A stretch of DNA of 60,069 nt from Streptococcus parasanguinis. GTDB lineage: Bacteria > Bacillota > Bacilli > Lactobacillales > Streptococcaceae. Position 1 is the stretch's first letter. Each line of letters begins with the position of its first letter. The DNA is taken from assembly GCA_018365265.1 (NCBI GenBank), contig JAGZKI010000004.1, positions 1 to 60,069 of the forward strand. Direction: 5' to 3'. This document shows, in pieces, positions 24,991-34,186 of the stretch. Made by a program: the position numbers and the translations under genes. The notes below the pieces were generated by a model, which was not told where the DNA came from, searched no databases, and saw only the letters and a program-made list of their open reading frames with translations.

Positions 24991-25786
24991 TTAATCGTTG
25001 GTAGCAAATACCTTGTAAAACAATCTTGAGCTCTTCCTCACTCACTCCAAGTTCTAAGAGTCTCTCATAAACACCTCGAACGCTCTTGGCATGAATAGTA
25101 GAGAAGACGGTGACTCCTGTCAAACTAGCTCGTACGACTGCACGAGCTGTTTCCTTATCTCGGATCTCTCCAATGATGAGAAGGTCCGGCCGATGGCGTA
25201 AGGAGAGTTTGATCAGGTTGTCATAGGTCATGCCGATCTGGTCATTCAGCTGAAGCTGAAGCATATTATCCTGCTTGATCTCGACAGGGTCTTCAATAGA
25301 CATGACTTGCTGGTCCGCAAAGCGCTCTTGCGCCAAAGCATGCATGAGAGTGGTCTTTCCCGAACCAACAGGACCTGCAAAGAGATAGAGACCACGACCG
25401 GCCAATTTCTTCTGCAAGTCTGGCAACTGATCAAACCAAAACCGCAATTCACGTTCCTCATCATGCAAGAGCCGAATGACCAAGCTTTCATAGCCACGAT
25501 AATCTCCCACCGTCGACAAGCGAATCGAGACCACTCCATCCTCTAATGGGTAATCACACGACCCTAGCTGGCTGCGCCTTTTTTCTCCCACATTCATCCC
25601 TGCCACGAACTTAAAGTGGCTGATAATAGCCGTCATGTCCTCAAAAGGGAAGGACTTTACAAAGCGCCTCTCGTCTCCCACCCTCATAAAAACCTGGTAC
25701 TCCTCCTTCCGAGGAATGAAGTAAAGATCCTGAGCTTCTTCCTTTTTCCCCATGCGGATCAGTTTTTTTGCAATTTCTTGAACCAT
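24845..25786 (-). CDS. comGA: Competence pilus assembly ATPase ComGA
   Basis: A 313-residue secretion ATPase of the GspE/PilB family, starting MVQEIAKKLIRMGKKEEAQD. Walker A is GPVGSGKTTLMH near residue 140, Walker B/Asp-box is LLIIGEIRDKETARA, and a His-box (TIHAK) follows. It powers pilus assembly in the cytoplasm. First gene of the comG operon; GGAGG supports the start, and the cin-box lies ~20 bases upstream. Confidence 0.96.
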   Translation of the reverse strand: MVQEIAKKLIRMGKKEEAQDLYFIPRKEEYQVFMRVGDERRFVKSFPFEDMTAIISHFKFVAGMNVGEKRRSQLGSCDYPLEDGVVSIRLSTVGDYRGYESLVIRLLHDEERELRFWFDQLPDLQKKLAGRGLYLFAGPVGSGKTTLMHALAQERFADQQVMSIEDPVEIKQDNMLQLQLNDQIGMTYDNLIKLSLRHRPDLLIIGEIRDKETARAVVRASLTGVTVFSTIHAKSVRGVYERLLELGVSEEELKIVLQGICYQRLIAGGGVVDFATENYQEHSASRWNQQMDLLAQSGYIQLAQAQAEKIIYR

Positions 25787-25807
25787 AGTTCCTCCTCTCA
25801 CTTATAC

Positions 25808-25815
25808 TATTCGAA
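25808..25815 (-). promoter_or_regulatory. cin-box (SigX/ComX site) of comG
   Basis: TTCGAATA on the minus strand, preceded by a T-rich stretch. One base from the TACGAATA consensus and the same variant as at ssbB. Confidence 0.85.
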
Positions 25816-25822
25816 AAAGAAG

Positions 25823-25863
25823 ACAAAAAAAGAAGACTTTCTAGATCGCTCTAAAAAATCTTC
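25823..25863 (-). terminator. Terminator after the DUF1033 gene
   Basis: On the minus strand GAAGATTTTTTAGA and TCTAGAAAGTCTTC pair (two mismatches) around GCGA, followed by seven T. It insulates the comG cin-box from upstream transcription. Confidence 0.8.
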
Positions 25864-25873
25864 CGAATGTCTC

Positions 25874-26263
25874 TTATGACAGGGTTGTCCCCTTTTTTGA
25901 ATCGAGTGTATATTGACAAGAACGGTGTTTGCGACTGCCTCTTTCCTTTTCGTAGCCTGGGCGGAGCTTGCTTTTAGGGATCTTGTGCTCGTCTTCTAGA
26001 AGGACAATCGAATGGAAAAACTGCACATCTTCACTGCAGTCCTCACACCACTCTTGCTCGTTGGTATCCCAAAAGATCGTCATGAGATCACTCCGACTCT
26101 TATAACTTGGAAAGTGTGCATTCAACTCCAACCACTTCTGCTTGTAGTATTTCAAAGCCTGGTAATAGTCTTCAAACTTCCGGCTACTGACGATATCTTC
26201 TTCCCAACCTTCTAAAAACCACCAGGGTTCACAGTCCCCGTACATTTCAATCACTCGATACAT
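25874..26263 (-). CDS. DUF1033 family protein
   Basis: A 129-residue acidic, aromatic-rich cytoplasmic protein starting MYRVIEMYGDCEPWWFLEGWEED. I recognise it as DUF1033, of unknown function, commonly upstream of the comG operon in streptococci. The C-terminal ~30 residues are basic. The start at 26263 is preceded by GGAAGAG; a second ATG 12 bases upstream (26275) is less well placed. Confidence 0.85.
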   Translation of the reverse strand: MYRVIEMYGDCEPWWFLEGWEEDIVSSRKFEDYYQALKYYKQKWLELNAHFPSYKSRSDLMTIFWDTNEQEWCEDCSEDVQFFHSIVLLEDEHKIPKSKLRPGYEKERGSRKHRSCQYTLDSKKGTTLS

Positions 26264-26288
26264 AAACTCTTCCATCCTTTGTATCCTC

Positions 26289-26294
26289 TATTAT
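26289..26294 (-). promoter_or_regulatory. -10 of the DUF1033 promoter
   Basis: A TATAAT -10 on the minus strand within 26288-26296. The -35 is weak (TTTATT-like). The remaining 26276-26453 gap holds this promoter and the rpoC terminator. Confidence 0.5.
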
Positions 26295-26422
26295 ATAGAA
26301 AATCCTTTGAGAATAAAAGTTTTCTGCTCAGAGCATGATTTTTCAGGTAGTTTTCAGGTGATTTTCACAATTATTTTCCAAAAATAGACTGCCTAATTGC
26401 TATTGGTTCCTTTTTTCAAAAA

Positions 26423-26448
26423 AAGCCGGAACATGTAGTTCCGACTAA
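26423..26448 (-). terminator. rpoBC operon terminator
   Basis: On the minus strand CGGAAC-TACAT-GTTCCG is followed by GC and seven T, six bases after the rpoC stop. Confidence 0.9.
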
Positions 26449-26453
26449 TTTTC

Positions 26454-29400
26454 TTATTCTTCTACGACTTCAGCTGTTTGAACTTCATCGACTGTTCCAT
26501 CTGTTAATGGTACTTCTTCGATAATTTCAACTTCATTAATCGCTTGTGGTTCCAAATTACGGTAACGAGCCATACCTGTACCCGCAGGAATAATCTTACC
26601 AATGATAACATTTTCCTTAAGTCCAAGGAGATGGTCTTTCTTACCGCGGATCGCTGCGTCCGTAAGAACACGAGTGGTTTCTTGGAAGGAAGCAGCTGAC
26701 AAGAAACTGTTGGTTTCAAGAGAGGCTTTGGTGATTCCCATAAGGACTGGACGAGCAGTCGCAGGAACTCCACCAGAGATAAGGACATCCTTATTAGCAT
26801 CTGTAAAGTCTGTAATGTCCATAAGCGTACCCATGAGAAGGTCTGTATCTCCTGGATCCATGACACGTACTTTACGGATCATTTGACGAACCATTACCTC
26901 GATGTGTTTGTCGCCGATTTCTACCCCTTGGCTACGGTATACTTTTTGTACTTCCGCAAGAAGGTAAGTTTCAACAGACAAGACATCACGAACGGCAAGG
27001 AGACGTTTTGGTTGGATAGACCCTTCTGTCAGAGCATCACCACGAGAGACTTGATCTCCCACTTCGACTTTCATGCGGGCAGTGTAAGGGACAACGTATT
27101 CGCCCTCACCAGTTGCTCCGCTAACAAAGACTTTCTTGGTGCGTGTAGAAGCATCTTCTTCGATCGCTGTGACTTCCCCTTTGACCTCAGTGATGACCGC
27201 TTCCCCTTTTGGATTGCGGGCTTCAAAGATTTCTTGGACACGAGGAAGACCTTGCGTGATATCGGTATTTGAGGCAACCCCACCCGTGTGGAAGGTACGC
27301 ATGGTCAACTGTGTACCAGGTTCCCCGATAGATTGGGCAGCGATAGTTCCGACTGCTTCACCCACTTCAACCGCATCACCAGTCGCCAAGTTGATACCAT
27401 AACAGTGACGGCAGACACCATGGCGGGTGTTACATGTAAAGACAGAGCGGATAGTGACTTCTTCAACACCAGCTTTGACAATTTCACGTGCTAGGTCTTC
27501 TGAAATCAAAGTATCTGGACCAACGATGACTTCACCTGTTTCAGGGTGTTTAACAGATTTCTTGGTATAACGACCAGTCAAGCGTTCTTCGAGTGGCTCG
27601 ATCATTTCCTTACCATCAGTAATGGCACGGATCACAAGTCCACGGTCTGTTCCACAGTCATCTTCACGGATAATGACGTCTTGGGCAACGTCAACCAAAC
27701 GACGCGTCAAGTAACCTGAGTCGGCTGTCTTCAAGGCCGTATCGGTCATCCCTTTACGGGCACCGTGAGTTGAGAAGAACATTTCGAGTACTGACAAACC
27801 TTCGCGGAAGTTTGACAGGATTGGCAATTCCATGATCCGTCCGTTTGGAGCGGCCATCAAACCACGCATACCGGCAAGTTGCGAGAAGTTTGAGATGTTA
27901 CCACGGGCTCCAGAGTCCATCATCATAACGATTGGGTTCTTCGGATCTTGGTTATCCACCAAGCGTTTTTCCAATTTCTCACGGGCTGCACGCCATTCAG
28001 CTGTAACGGCATTGTAGCGTTCGTCATCTGTGATCAAACCACGACGGAATTGTTTGGTAATTTGTTCCACACGTTTGTGAGATTCTTCAATGATTTCTGC
28101 CTTGTCTTCAACGACTGGAATATCGGCAATCCCCACTGTCAAACCAGCAAGGGTTGAATGATGGTAACCCAAGTCTTTCAAGCGGTCCAAGAAAGCAGAC
28201 GTTTCAGTTGTACGGAAGCGTTTGAAGATTTCTGCAATGATATTTCCAAGATTTTTCTTCTTGAATGGAACGTTTAATTCCAATTTCTCAATCGCTGCTT
28301 TGACATCTTGACCAGGTTCCAAGAAGTACTTAGCTGGAACGCCTTCTGTCAAGTTGGCATTGTTTGGCTCTTGAAGATATGGAAGCTCTGCAGGCATGAT
28401 ATCGTTAAAGAGGATCTTACCAACAGTTGTCAAGAGAATCTTGTGTTGTTGCGCTTCTGTCCATGGTTTGTTCAAGCTATCTGTCGCAATTCCGACACGG
28501 GTATGCAAGTGAACATAGCCATTGCGAAGGGCCATGACCGCTTCATCACGGTCTTTGAAGACCATGCCTTCGCCTTCACGACCAGCTTCTTCCATAGTGA
28601 GGTAGTAGTTCCCCAAAACCATGTCCTGAGATGGGGTAACGACTGGTTTACCGTCTTTTGGATTCAAGATGTGCTCAGCAGCCAGCATCAAAATACGAGC
28701 TTCTGCTTGAGCTTCTTCTGAAAGCGGTACGTGGATGGCCATTTGGTCACCGTCAAAGTCGGCATTGTAGGCTTCACAGACCAGTGGGTGCAAGCGAAGA
28801 GCTTTCCCGTCAATCAAGACAGGTTCAAAGGCTTGGATCCCCAAACGGTGAAGGGTCGGTGCGCGGTTCAAGAGAACTGGGTGTTCTTTGATCACTTCTT
28901 CTAGGATATCCCAGATGCGTTCATCTCCACGTTCGACCAAGCGTTTTGCAGCTTTAACGTTTTGTACGATATCACGCGCAACGATTTCACGCATGACGAA
29001 TGGTTTGAAGAGCTCGATGGCCATTTCACGTGGCACACCACATTGGTACATCTTAAGAGTTGGACCAACGGCGATAACGGAACGTCCTGAGAAGTCCACC
29101 CGTTTACCGAGCAAGTTTTGACGGAAGCGTCCTTGTTTCCCTTTGAGCATGTGGCTCAATGATTTCAATGGACGGCTACCTGGTCCTGTGATCGGACGAC
29201 CACGCCGACCGTTATCGATCAAAGCATCAACGGCTTCTTGGAGCATCCGTTTTTCGTTTTGCACGATGATACCAGGGGCATTCAATTCAAGCAAACGTGC
29301 CAAACGGTTGTTCCGGTTGATCACACGACGATAGAGGTCGTTCAAGTCAGAGGCAGCAAAACGGCCACCATCCAATTGGACCATTGGACGAAGATCTGGT

Positions 29401-30107
29401 GGAATAACTGGAAGGATGTTGAGGACCATCCATTCTGGCTTGTTGCCAGATTTGTAGAAGGCGTCCAAGACATCCAAACGACGCACAGCCTTCACACGTT
29501 TTTGACCAGTTGCAGTCTTCAATTCTTCTTTCAAGAGAGCAATTTCAGCTTCCAGATCCACTTGTTTCAAGAGGTCTTGGATGGCTTCTGCACCCATCTT
29601 AGCTACAAAGGAACCTGGTCCGTATTCACGCAAGCGTTCACGGTATTCACGTTCTGTCATGATGGATTTGTGCTCAAGTGGAGTATCTTTTGGATCGATC
29701 ACCACATAAGCTGCGAAGTAGATGACTTCTTCAAGGGCACGAGGACTCATATCCAAGGTCAATCCCATACGAGAAGGGATTCCTTTGAAGTACCAGATGT
29801 GTGATACAGGTGCTTTCAACTCGATATGCCCCATGCGTTCACGACGAACTTTCGCACGTGTTACTTCAACCCCACAGCGGTCACAAACGATCCCTTTGTA
29901 ACGGATTCGTTTGTATTTCCCACACGCACATTCCCAGTCTTTTGTAGGTCCAAAGATGACTTCATCAAAGAGACCTTCGCGTTCTGGTTTCAATGTACGG
30001 TAGTTGATTGTTTCAGGTTTCTTGACCTCTCCATAAGACCATGAACGGACCTTGCTTGGAGAAGCTAGGGTGATTTGCATACTTTTAAAACGATTTACAT
30101 CAACCAC
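26454..30107 (-). CDS. rpoC: RNA polymerase subunit beta-prime
   Basis: The 1,217-residue beta-prime subunit, full length for streptococci. The N-terminal zinc finger (CACGKYKRIRYKGIVCDRCG), the active-site NADFDGD motif and the second zinc site (CNTRHGVCRHCYG) are intact. The start is GTG (30105-30107) with AAAGG upstream. The acidic C-terminal tail varies between species. Co-transcribed with rpoB, 158 bases upstream, across a strong hairpin. Confidence 0.99.
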   Translation of the reverse strand: MVDVNRFKSMQITLASPSKVRSWSYGEVKKPETINYRTLKPEREGLFDEVIFGPTKDWECACGKYKRIRYKGIVCDRCGVEVTRAKVRRERMGHIELKAPVSHIWYFKGIPSRMGLTLDMSPRALEEVIYFAAYVVIDPKDTPLEHKSIMTEREYRERLREYGPGSFVAKMGAEAIQDLLKQVDLEAEIALLKEELKTATGQKRVKAVRRLDVLDAFYKSGNKPEWMVLNILPVIPPDLRPMVQLDGGRFAASDLNDLYRRVINRNNRLARLLELNAPGIIVQNEKRMLQEAVDALIDNGRRGRPITGPGSRPLKSLSHMLKGKQGRFRQNLLGKRVDFSGRSVIAVGPTLKMYQCGVPREMAIELFKPFVMREIVARDIVQNVKAAKRLVERGDERIWDILEEVIKEHPVLLNRAPTLHRLGIQAFEPVLIDGKALRLHPLVCEAYNADFDGDQMAIHVPLSEEAQAEARILMLAAEHILNPKDGKPVVTPSQDMVLGNYYLTMEEAGREGEGMVFKDRDEAVMALRNGYVHLHTRVGIATDSLNKPWTEAQQHKILLTTVGKILFNDIMPAELPYLQEPNNANLTEGVPAKYFLEPGQDVKAAIEKLELNVPFKKKNLGNIIAEIFKRFRTTETSAFLDRLKDLGYHHSTLAGLTVGIADIPVVEDKAEIIEESHKRVEQITKQFRRGLITDDERYNAVTAEWRAAREKLEKRLVDNQDPKNPIVMMMDSGARGNISNFSQLAGMRGLMAAPNGRIMELPILSNFREGLSVLEMFFSTHGARKGMTDTALKTADSGYLTRRLVDVAQDVIIREDDCGTDRGLVIRAITDGKEMIEPLEERLTGRYTKKSVKHPETGEVIVGPDTLISEDLAREIVKAGVEEVTIRSVFTCNTRHGVCRHCYGINLATGDAVEVGEAVGTIAAQSIGEPGTQLTMRTFHTGGVASNTDITQGLPRVQEIFEARNPKGEAVITEVKGEVTAIEEDASTRTKKVFVSGATGEGEYVVPYTARMKVEVGDQVSRGDALTEGSIQPKRLLAVRDVLSVETYLLAEVQKVYRSQGVEIGDKHIEVMVRQMIRKVRVMDPGDTDLLMGTLMDITDFTDANKDVLISGGVPATARPVLMGITKASLETNSFLSAASFQETTRVLTDAAIRGKKDHLLGLKENVIIGKIIPAGTGMARYRNLEPQAINEVEIIEEVPLTDGTVDEVQTAEVVEE

Positions 30108-30149
30108 TATTTCTTACCTTTCCTTGTTTTCATACTTGTTTTATTTGGA

Positions 30150-30203
30150 TACAGCTTAGGTGGAGGAAGAAAGGAAACTTTCTGCCACCTCCTTGTGTCT
30201 GTA
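30150..30203 (-). other. Structured rpoB-rpoC intergenic hairpin
   Basis: Nested arms AGGTGG and AGAAAG pair with CTTTCT and CCACCT (core 30158-30190) around a 4-base loop, with an outer ACAG/CTGT pairing. There is no T run, so this is probably an RNase III or mRNA-stability element that may set the rpoB:rpoC ratio. Confidence 0.6.
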
Positions 30204-30265
30204 TCTTGTTATCGAATCATCCTGCTAGAAGCATTGGTTGCTCACAGGACAATCATTTTTACTGA

Positions 30266-33200
30266 TTATTTTTCTGATTCTTCGGCATCAAAGGCTGCTT
30301 TTGCTTCCTTTGCTGCTTTTTCACGTGCTTTTTCAAGGTCATCCACATGAATCACATCATCGTCTTCCCCTTCATCAAGGTCACGAAGTTCCACTTCTTG
30401 ATCATCTTCGTCCAAGACACGCATGTCAAGACCAAGTGATTGCAATTCTTTGACAAGAACGCGGAAGGATTCTGGTACACCTGGTTTTGGAATTGGTTTA
30501 CCTTTGGTAATCGCTTCATAGGCTTTCAAACGTCCGTTGACATCATCTGACTTGTAAGTCAAGATTTCTTGAAGGACATTTGATGCACCATAAGCCTCAA
30601 GGGCCCACACTTCCATTTCCCCGAAACGTTGTCCACCAAACTGAGCTTTCCCTCCGAGTGGTTGTTGGGTAACCATTGAGTATGGTCCGACTGAACGGGC
30701 ATGGAGTTTATCATCAACCATGTGGTGAAGTTTGATCATGTACATGACACCGACAGAGACACGGTTGTCAAACGGCTCACCTGTACGTCCATCGTAAAGA
30801 ATCGTCTTAGCATCGCTATCCATACCAGCTTCTTTCACAGTATCCCAGAGATCTTCTGAGCTTGCTCCATCAAAGACTGGTGTTGCGATGTGAATACCCA
30901 AGTTACGAGCTGCCATACCAAGGTGAAGTTCCATAACCTGACCGATATTCATACGTGATGGCACCCCAAGAGGGTTCAACATGATATCAACCGGTGTACC
31001 GTCTGGAAGGTAAGGCATATCTTCAACTGGAACAATACGAGACACAACCCCTTTGTTTCCGTGACGACCGGCCATCTTATCTCCGACGCGGATCTTACGT
31101 TTTTGTGCAATGTAAACACGAACCAACATGTTGACACCAGATTGTAATTCATCACCGTTTGCACGTGTAAAGATCTTAACATCGCGAACGACTCCATCTC
31201 CACCGTGAGGTACACGAAGAGAAGTATCACGCACTTCACGAGATTTATCTCCAAAGATCGCGTGAAGGAGACGTTCTTCAGCAGAAAGGTCTTTTTCACC
31301 CTTCGGTGTTACCTTACCGACAAGGATATCGCCTTCTTTTACTTCCGCACCAATACGGATAATACCTGTTTCATCCAAGTCACGAAGAGCATCTTCACCG
31401 ACGTTTGGAATTTCACGGGTAATTTCTTCAGGGCCTAACTTGGTATCGCGTGTTTCTGATTCGAATTCTTCCAAGTGAACAGATGTGTAGACATCTTCTT
31501 TCACCAAGCGTTCGCTCATGATAACGGCATCCTCGAAGTTATACCCTTCCCAAGTCATGTAAGCGACGATTGGGTTTTGACCAAGGGCCATTTCCCCTTT
31601 TTCCATCGATGGACCGTCAGCGATAAAGTCACCTTTTTCAACGGTTTCACCAACTTTAACCAGAGTACGTTGGTTGTAGGCTGTACCGGAGTTTGAACGA
31701 CGGAATTTTTGGATGTGATATACATCAAGAGATCCATCTTCCCGACGAACTTCTACCTTGTCCGCATCTGCATAGGTAACTTTACCATCATGTTGAGCAA
31801 TGACTGCAGCTCCTGAGTCATGGGCTGCTTGGTATTCCATACCAGTACCCACATAAGGGGCTTTTGGATCAATCAATGGAACAGCTTGACGTTGCATGTT
31901 GGCACCCATGAGGGCACGGTTGGAGTCATCGTTTTCCAAGAAAGGAATACATGCTGTCGCAACGGCAACTACTTGTTTTGGAGACACGTCCATGTAGTCG
32001 ACTTGATCAGATGGGAACTCTTGGTTGTTACCACGGTGACGTCCCATAACGATTGGCTCAGCAAAGCCACCTTTTTCGTTCAACTTAGAGTTGGCCTGAG
32101 CAACGATGTACTCATCTTCTTCATCGGCTGTCAACCAAACGATTTCGTTGGTGACTACACCTTTTTCACGGTCCACTTTACGGTATGGCGTTTGGATGAA
32201 ACCATATTTGTTCAAGTGTCCGTAGGATGACAAGTTGTTGATCAAACCGATGTTTGGTCCTTCAGGTGTTTCAATTGGACACATACGACCATAGTGGGTA
32301 TAGTGCACGTCACGCACTTCATATCCAGCGCGGTCACGTGTCAAACCACCAGGCCCTAAGGCAGACAAACGACGTTTGTGAGACAACTCAGAAAGTGGGT
32401 TGTGTTGGTCCATGAACTGTGACAACTGTGAAGATCCAAAGAATTCTTTAATTGCTGCAGTTACTGGGCGGATGTTGATGATTTGTTGTGGTGTCAAGAC
32501 ATCGTTATCTTGTACAGACATCCGTTCGCGAACGTTTCGTTCCATCCGTGAAAGTCCAAGACGCACTTGGTTGGCAAGCAATTCACCAACGGCACGAATC
32601 CGACGGTTTCCAAGGTGGTCGATATCATCTACACGGCCAAGACCTTCTGCAAGGTTCAAGAAATAGCTCATTTCTGCCAAGATATCTGCTGGAGTTACGA
32701 TGCGTACTTTGTCAGATGGGTTGGCATTTCCGATGATAGTGACAACGCGGTCTGGATCTGTTGGAGCGACAACTTTGAACTTTTGCAATTCAACTGGTTC
32801 TGTCAAAACAGCAGCATCATTTGGAATGTAGGTGATTTTGTTCAAACCGTTATCCAATTGTTCTGAGATGCTATCGATGACATCGCGCGTCATGACAGTA
32901 CCAGCTTCTACAAGGATTTCCCCTGTTTCAGCATCTACCAATGGTTCTGCGATTGTTTGGTTCAACAAGCGGTTCTTGATATTGAGTTTCTTGTTGATCT
33001 TGTAGCGACCAACTGGTGCCAAGTCATAACGACGTGGATCAAAGAAACGAGCTACCAACAAGCTACGTGAGCTTTCCGCTGTTTTTGGTTCACCTGGACG
33101 AAGACGCTCGTAGATTTCTTTGAGGGCTTCATCTGTCCGTGAATCCATTGGATTTTTGTGGATATCTTTTTCAATGGTATTGCGAACCAATTCGCTGTCC

Positions 33201-33835
33201 CCAAAGATATCGATGATTTCATCATCTCCAGAGAATCCAAGAGCACGCACAAGGGTTGCAAATGGAATTTTACGTGTGCGGTCGATACGTGTGTAAGCAA
33301 TGTCTTTTGAGTCAGTTTCAAGCTCTAACCAAGCCCCACGGTTAGGGATAACCGTTGATCCATAACCAACCTTACCATTCTTGTCCACCTTATCATTGAA
33401 GTAGACACCTGGTGAGCGGACCAACTGAGATACGATAATCCGTTCTCCACCATTGATGATGAAGGTTCCCATCTCCGTCATGATTGGGAAATCACCAAAG
33501 AAAACTTCTTGGGTCTTGATTTCACCGGTTTCTTTGTTGACCAAACGGAAGGTCACAAAGATTGGTGCTGAGTAGCTCGCATCGTGGATGCGCGCTTCTT
33601 CAAGTGAATACTTAGGTTCGCGGATTTCATAACCCACAAATTCCAATTCCATTGTATCCGTGAAGTTTGAGATGGGAAGCACATCTTCAAATACTTCCTT
33701 CAAGCCATGATCCAAGAAATCTTTGAATGAGTCTGTCTGGATTTCAATCAAGTTTGGTAAATCAAGAACCTCTTTGATTCTTGAAAAACTACGACGGGTC
33801 CGATGTTTCCCGTATTGAACGTCATGTCCTGCCAA
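30266..33835 (-). CDS. rpoB: RNA polymerase subunit beta
   Basis: The 1,189-residue beta subunit. The rifampicin-binding cluster (SSQLSQFMDQHNPLSELSHK then RRLSALGPGGL) is the sensitive form, with Asp, His and Ser in place. The C terminus is short and acidic. It starts MAGHDVQYGKHRTRRSFSR with AAGGAG upstream, behind a ~285-base leader. Confidence 0.99.
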   Translation of the reverse strand: MAGHDVQYGKHRTRRSFSRIKEVLDLPNLIEIQTDSFKDFLDHGLKEVFEDVLPISNFTDTMELEFVGYEIREPKYSLEEARIHDASYSAPIFVTFRLVNKETGEIKTQEVFFGDFPIMTEMGTFIINGGERIIVSQLVRSPGVYFNDKVDKNGKVGYGSTVIPNRGAWLELETDSKDIAYTRIDRTRKIPFATLVRALGFSGDDEIIDIFGDSELVRNTIEKDIHKNPMDSRTDEALKEIYERLRPGEPKTAESSRSLLVARFFDPRRYDLAPVGRYKINKKLNIKNRLLNQTIAEPLVDAETGEILVEAGTVMTRDVIDSISEQLDNGLNKITYIPNDAAVLTEPVELQKFKVVAPTDPDRVVTIIGNANPSDKVRIVTPADILAEMSYFLNLAEGLGRVDDIDHLGNRRIRAVGELLANQVRLGLSRMERNVRERMSVQDNDVLTPQQIINIRPVTAAIKEFFGSSQLSQFMDQHNPLSELSHKRRLSALGPGGLTRDRAGYEVRDVHYTHYGRMCPIETPEGPNIGLINNLSSYGHLNKYGFIQTPYRKVDREKGVVTNEIVWLTADEEDEYIVAQANSKLNEKGGFAEPIVMGRHRGNNQEFPSDQVDYMDVSPKQVVAVATACIPFLENDDSNRALMGANMQRQAVPLIDPKAPYVGTGMEYQAAHDSGAAVIAQHDGKVTYADADKVEVRREDGSLDVYHIQKFRRSNSGTAYNQRTLVKVGETVEKGDFIADGPSMEKGEMALGQNPIVAYMTWEGYNFEDAVIMSERLVKEDVYTSVHLEEFESETRDTKLGPEEITREIPNVGEDALRDLDETGIIRIGAEVKEGDILVGKVTPKGEKDLSAEERLLHAIFGDKSREVRDTSLRVPHGGDGVVRDVKIFTRANGDELQSGVNMLVRVYIAQKRKIRVGDKMAGRHGNKGVVSRIVPVEDMPYLPDGTPVDIMLNPLGVPSRMNIGQVMELHLGMAARNLGIHIATPVFDGASSEDLWDTVKEAGMDSDAKTILYDGRTGEPFDNRVSVGVMYMIKLHHMVDDKLHARSVGPYSMVTQQPLGGKAQFGGQRFGEMEVWALEAYGASNVLQEILTYKSDDVNGRLKAYEAITKGKPIPKPGVPESFRVLVKELQSLGLDMRVLDEDDQEVELRDLDEGEDDDVIHVDDLEKAREKAAKEAKAAFDAEESEK

Positions 33836-34121
33836 AGTTTTTAACTCCTTTTTCCATACTAGGATAGCTTGGTAAAATGACTTTCACCACCTATCCGGTT
33901 TTAACTACAATTGTGTGATTTGCATCACGTGAAGAGCTGTCTCTTCACCTCATTCGTCGCTTTTTGTAATTTTTAGAAAAATTAAATTTGTGTAACAAAC
34001 TAGGATTTTTCTGAAAATTAGGCACAAAAAGAGCAGCTAAATCGACTTATTCAAGTAAGATTTAACTGCTGTAAGCTCTTATTTGGACAATATTTCAAAT
34101 AAAGCACACGACAAATTAGTT
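33836..34121 (-). ncRNA. Structured rpoB 5' leader (probably Lacto-rpoB RNA)
   Basis: On the minus strand the predicted transcript carries, in order: a TTATTTG/CAAATAA hairpin (~34080-34105); a hairpin with AGCAGTTAAATC/GATTTAGCTGCT arms, an inner ACTT/AAGT stem and a T5 tail (34026-34070, terminator-like); a perfect GTGAAGAG/CTCTTCAC hairpin (33929-33948); and a GGATAG/CTATCC hairpin with inner TGGT/ACCA (~33860-33898) just before rpoB. A conserved Lacto-rpoB motif is known in rpoB leaders of lactic acid bacteria; I infer this is that motif. No ligand or regulator is known to me. Confidence 0.7.
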
Positions 34122-34127
34122 ATCACT

Positions 34128-34156
34128 ATTATACCGTTTTTTGCTCCAAAAATCAA
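34128..34156 (-). promoter_or_regulatory. rpoBC promoter
   Basis: -35 TTGATT (34151-34156), 17-base spacer, -10 TATAAT (34128-34133) on the minus strand; a strong sigma-A promoter. Confidence 0.85.
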
Positions 34157-34186
34157 GGCTTTCTCTAGGTTTTCTACTGGATCAGA

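Noticed and set aside
29238..29804. 188-residue plus-strand ORF inside rpoC
   Set aside because: Antisense shadow of the highly conserved rpoC frame, with no promoter, ribosome-binding site or recognisable domain.
32340..32430. Rifampicin-resistance change in rpoB
   Set aside because: The cluster I sequence is the usual sensitive type.
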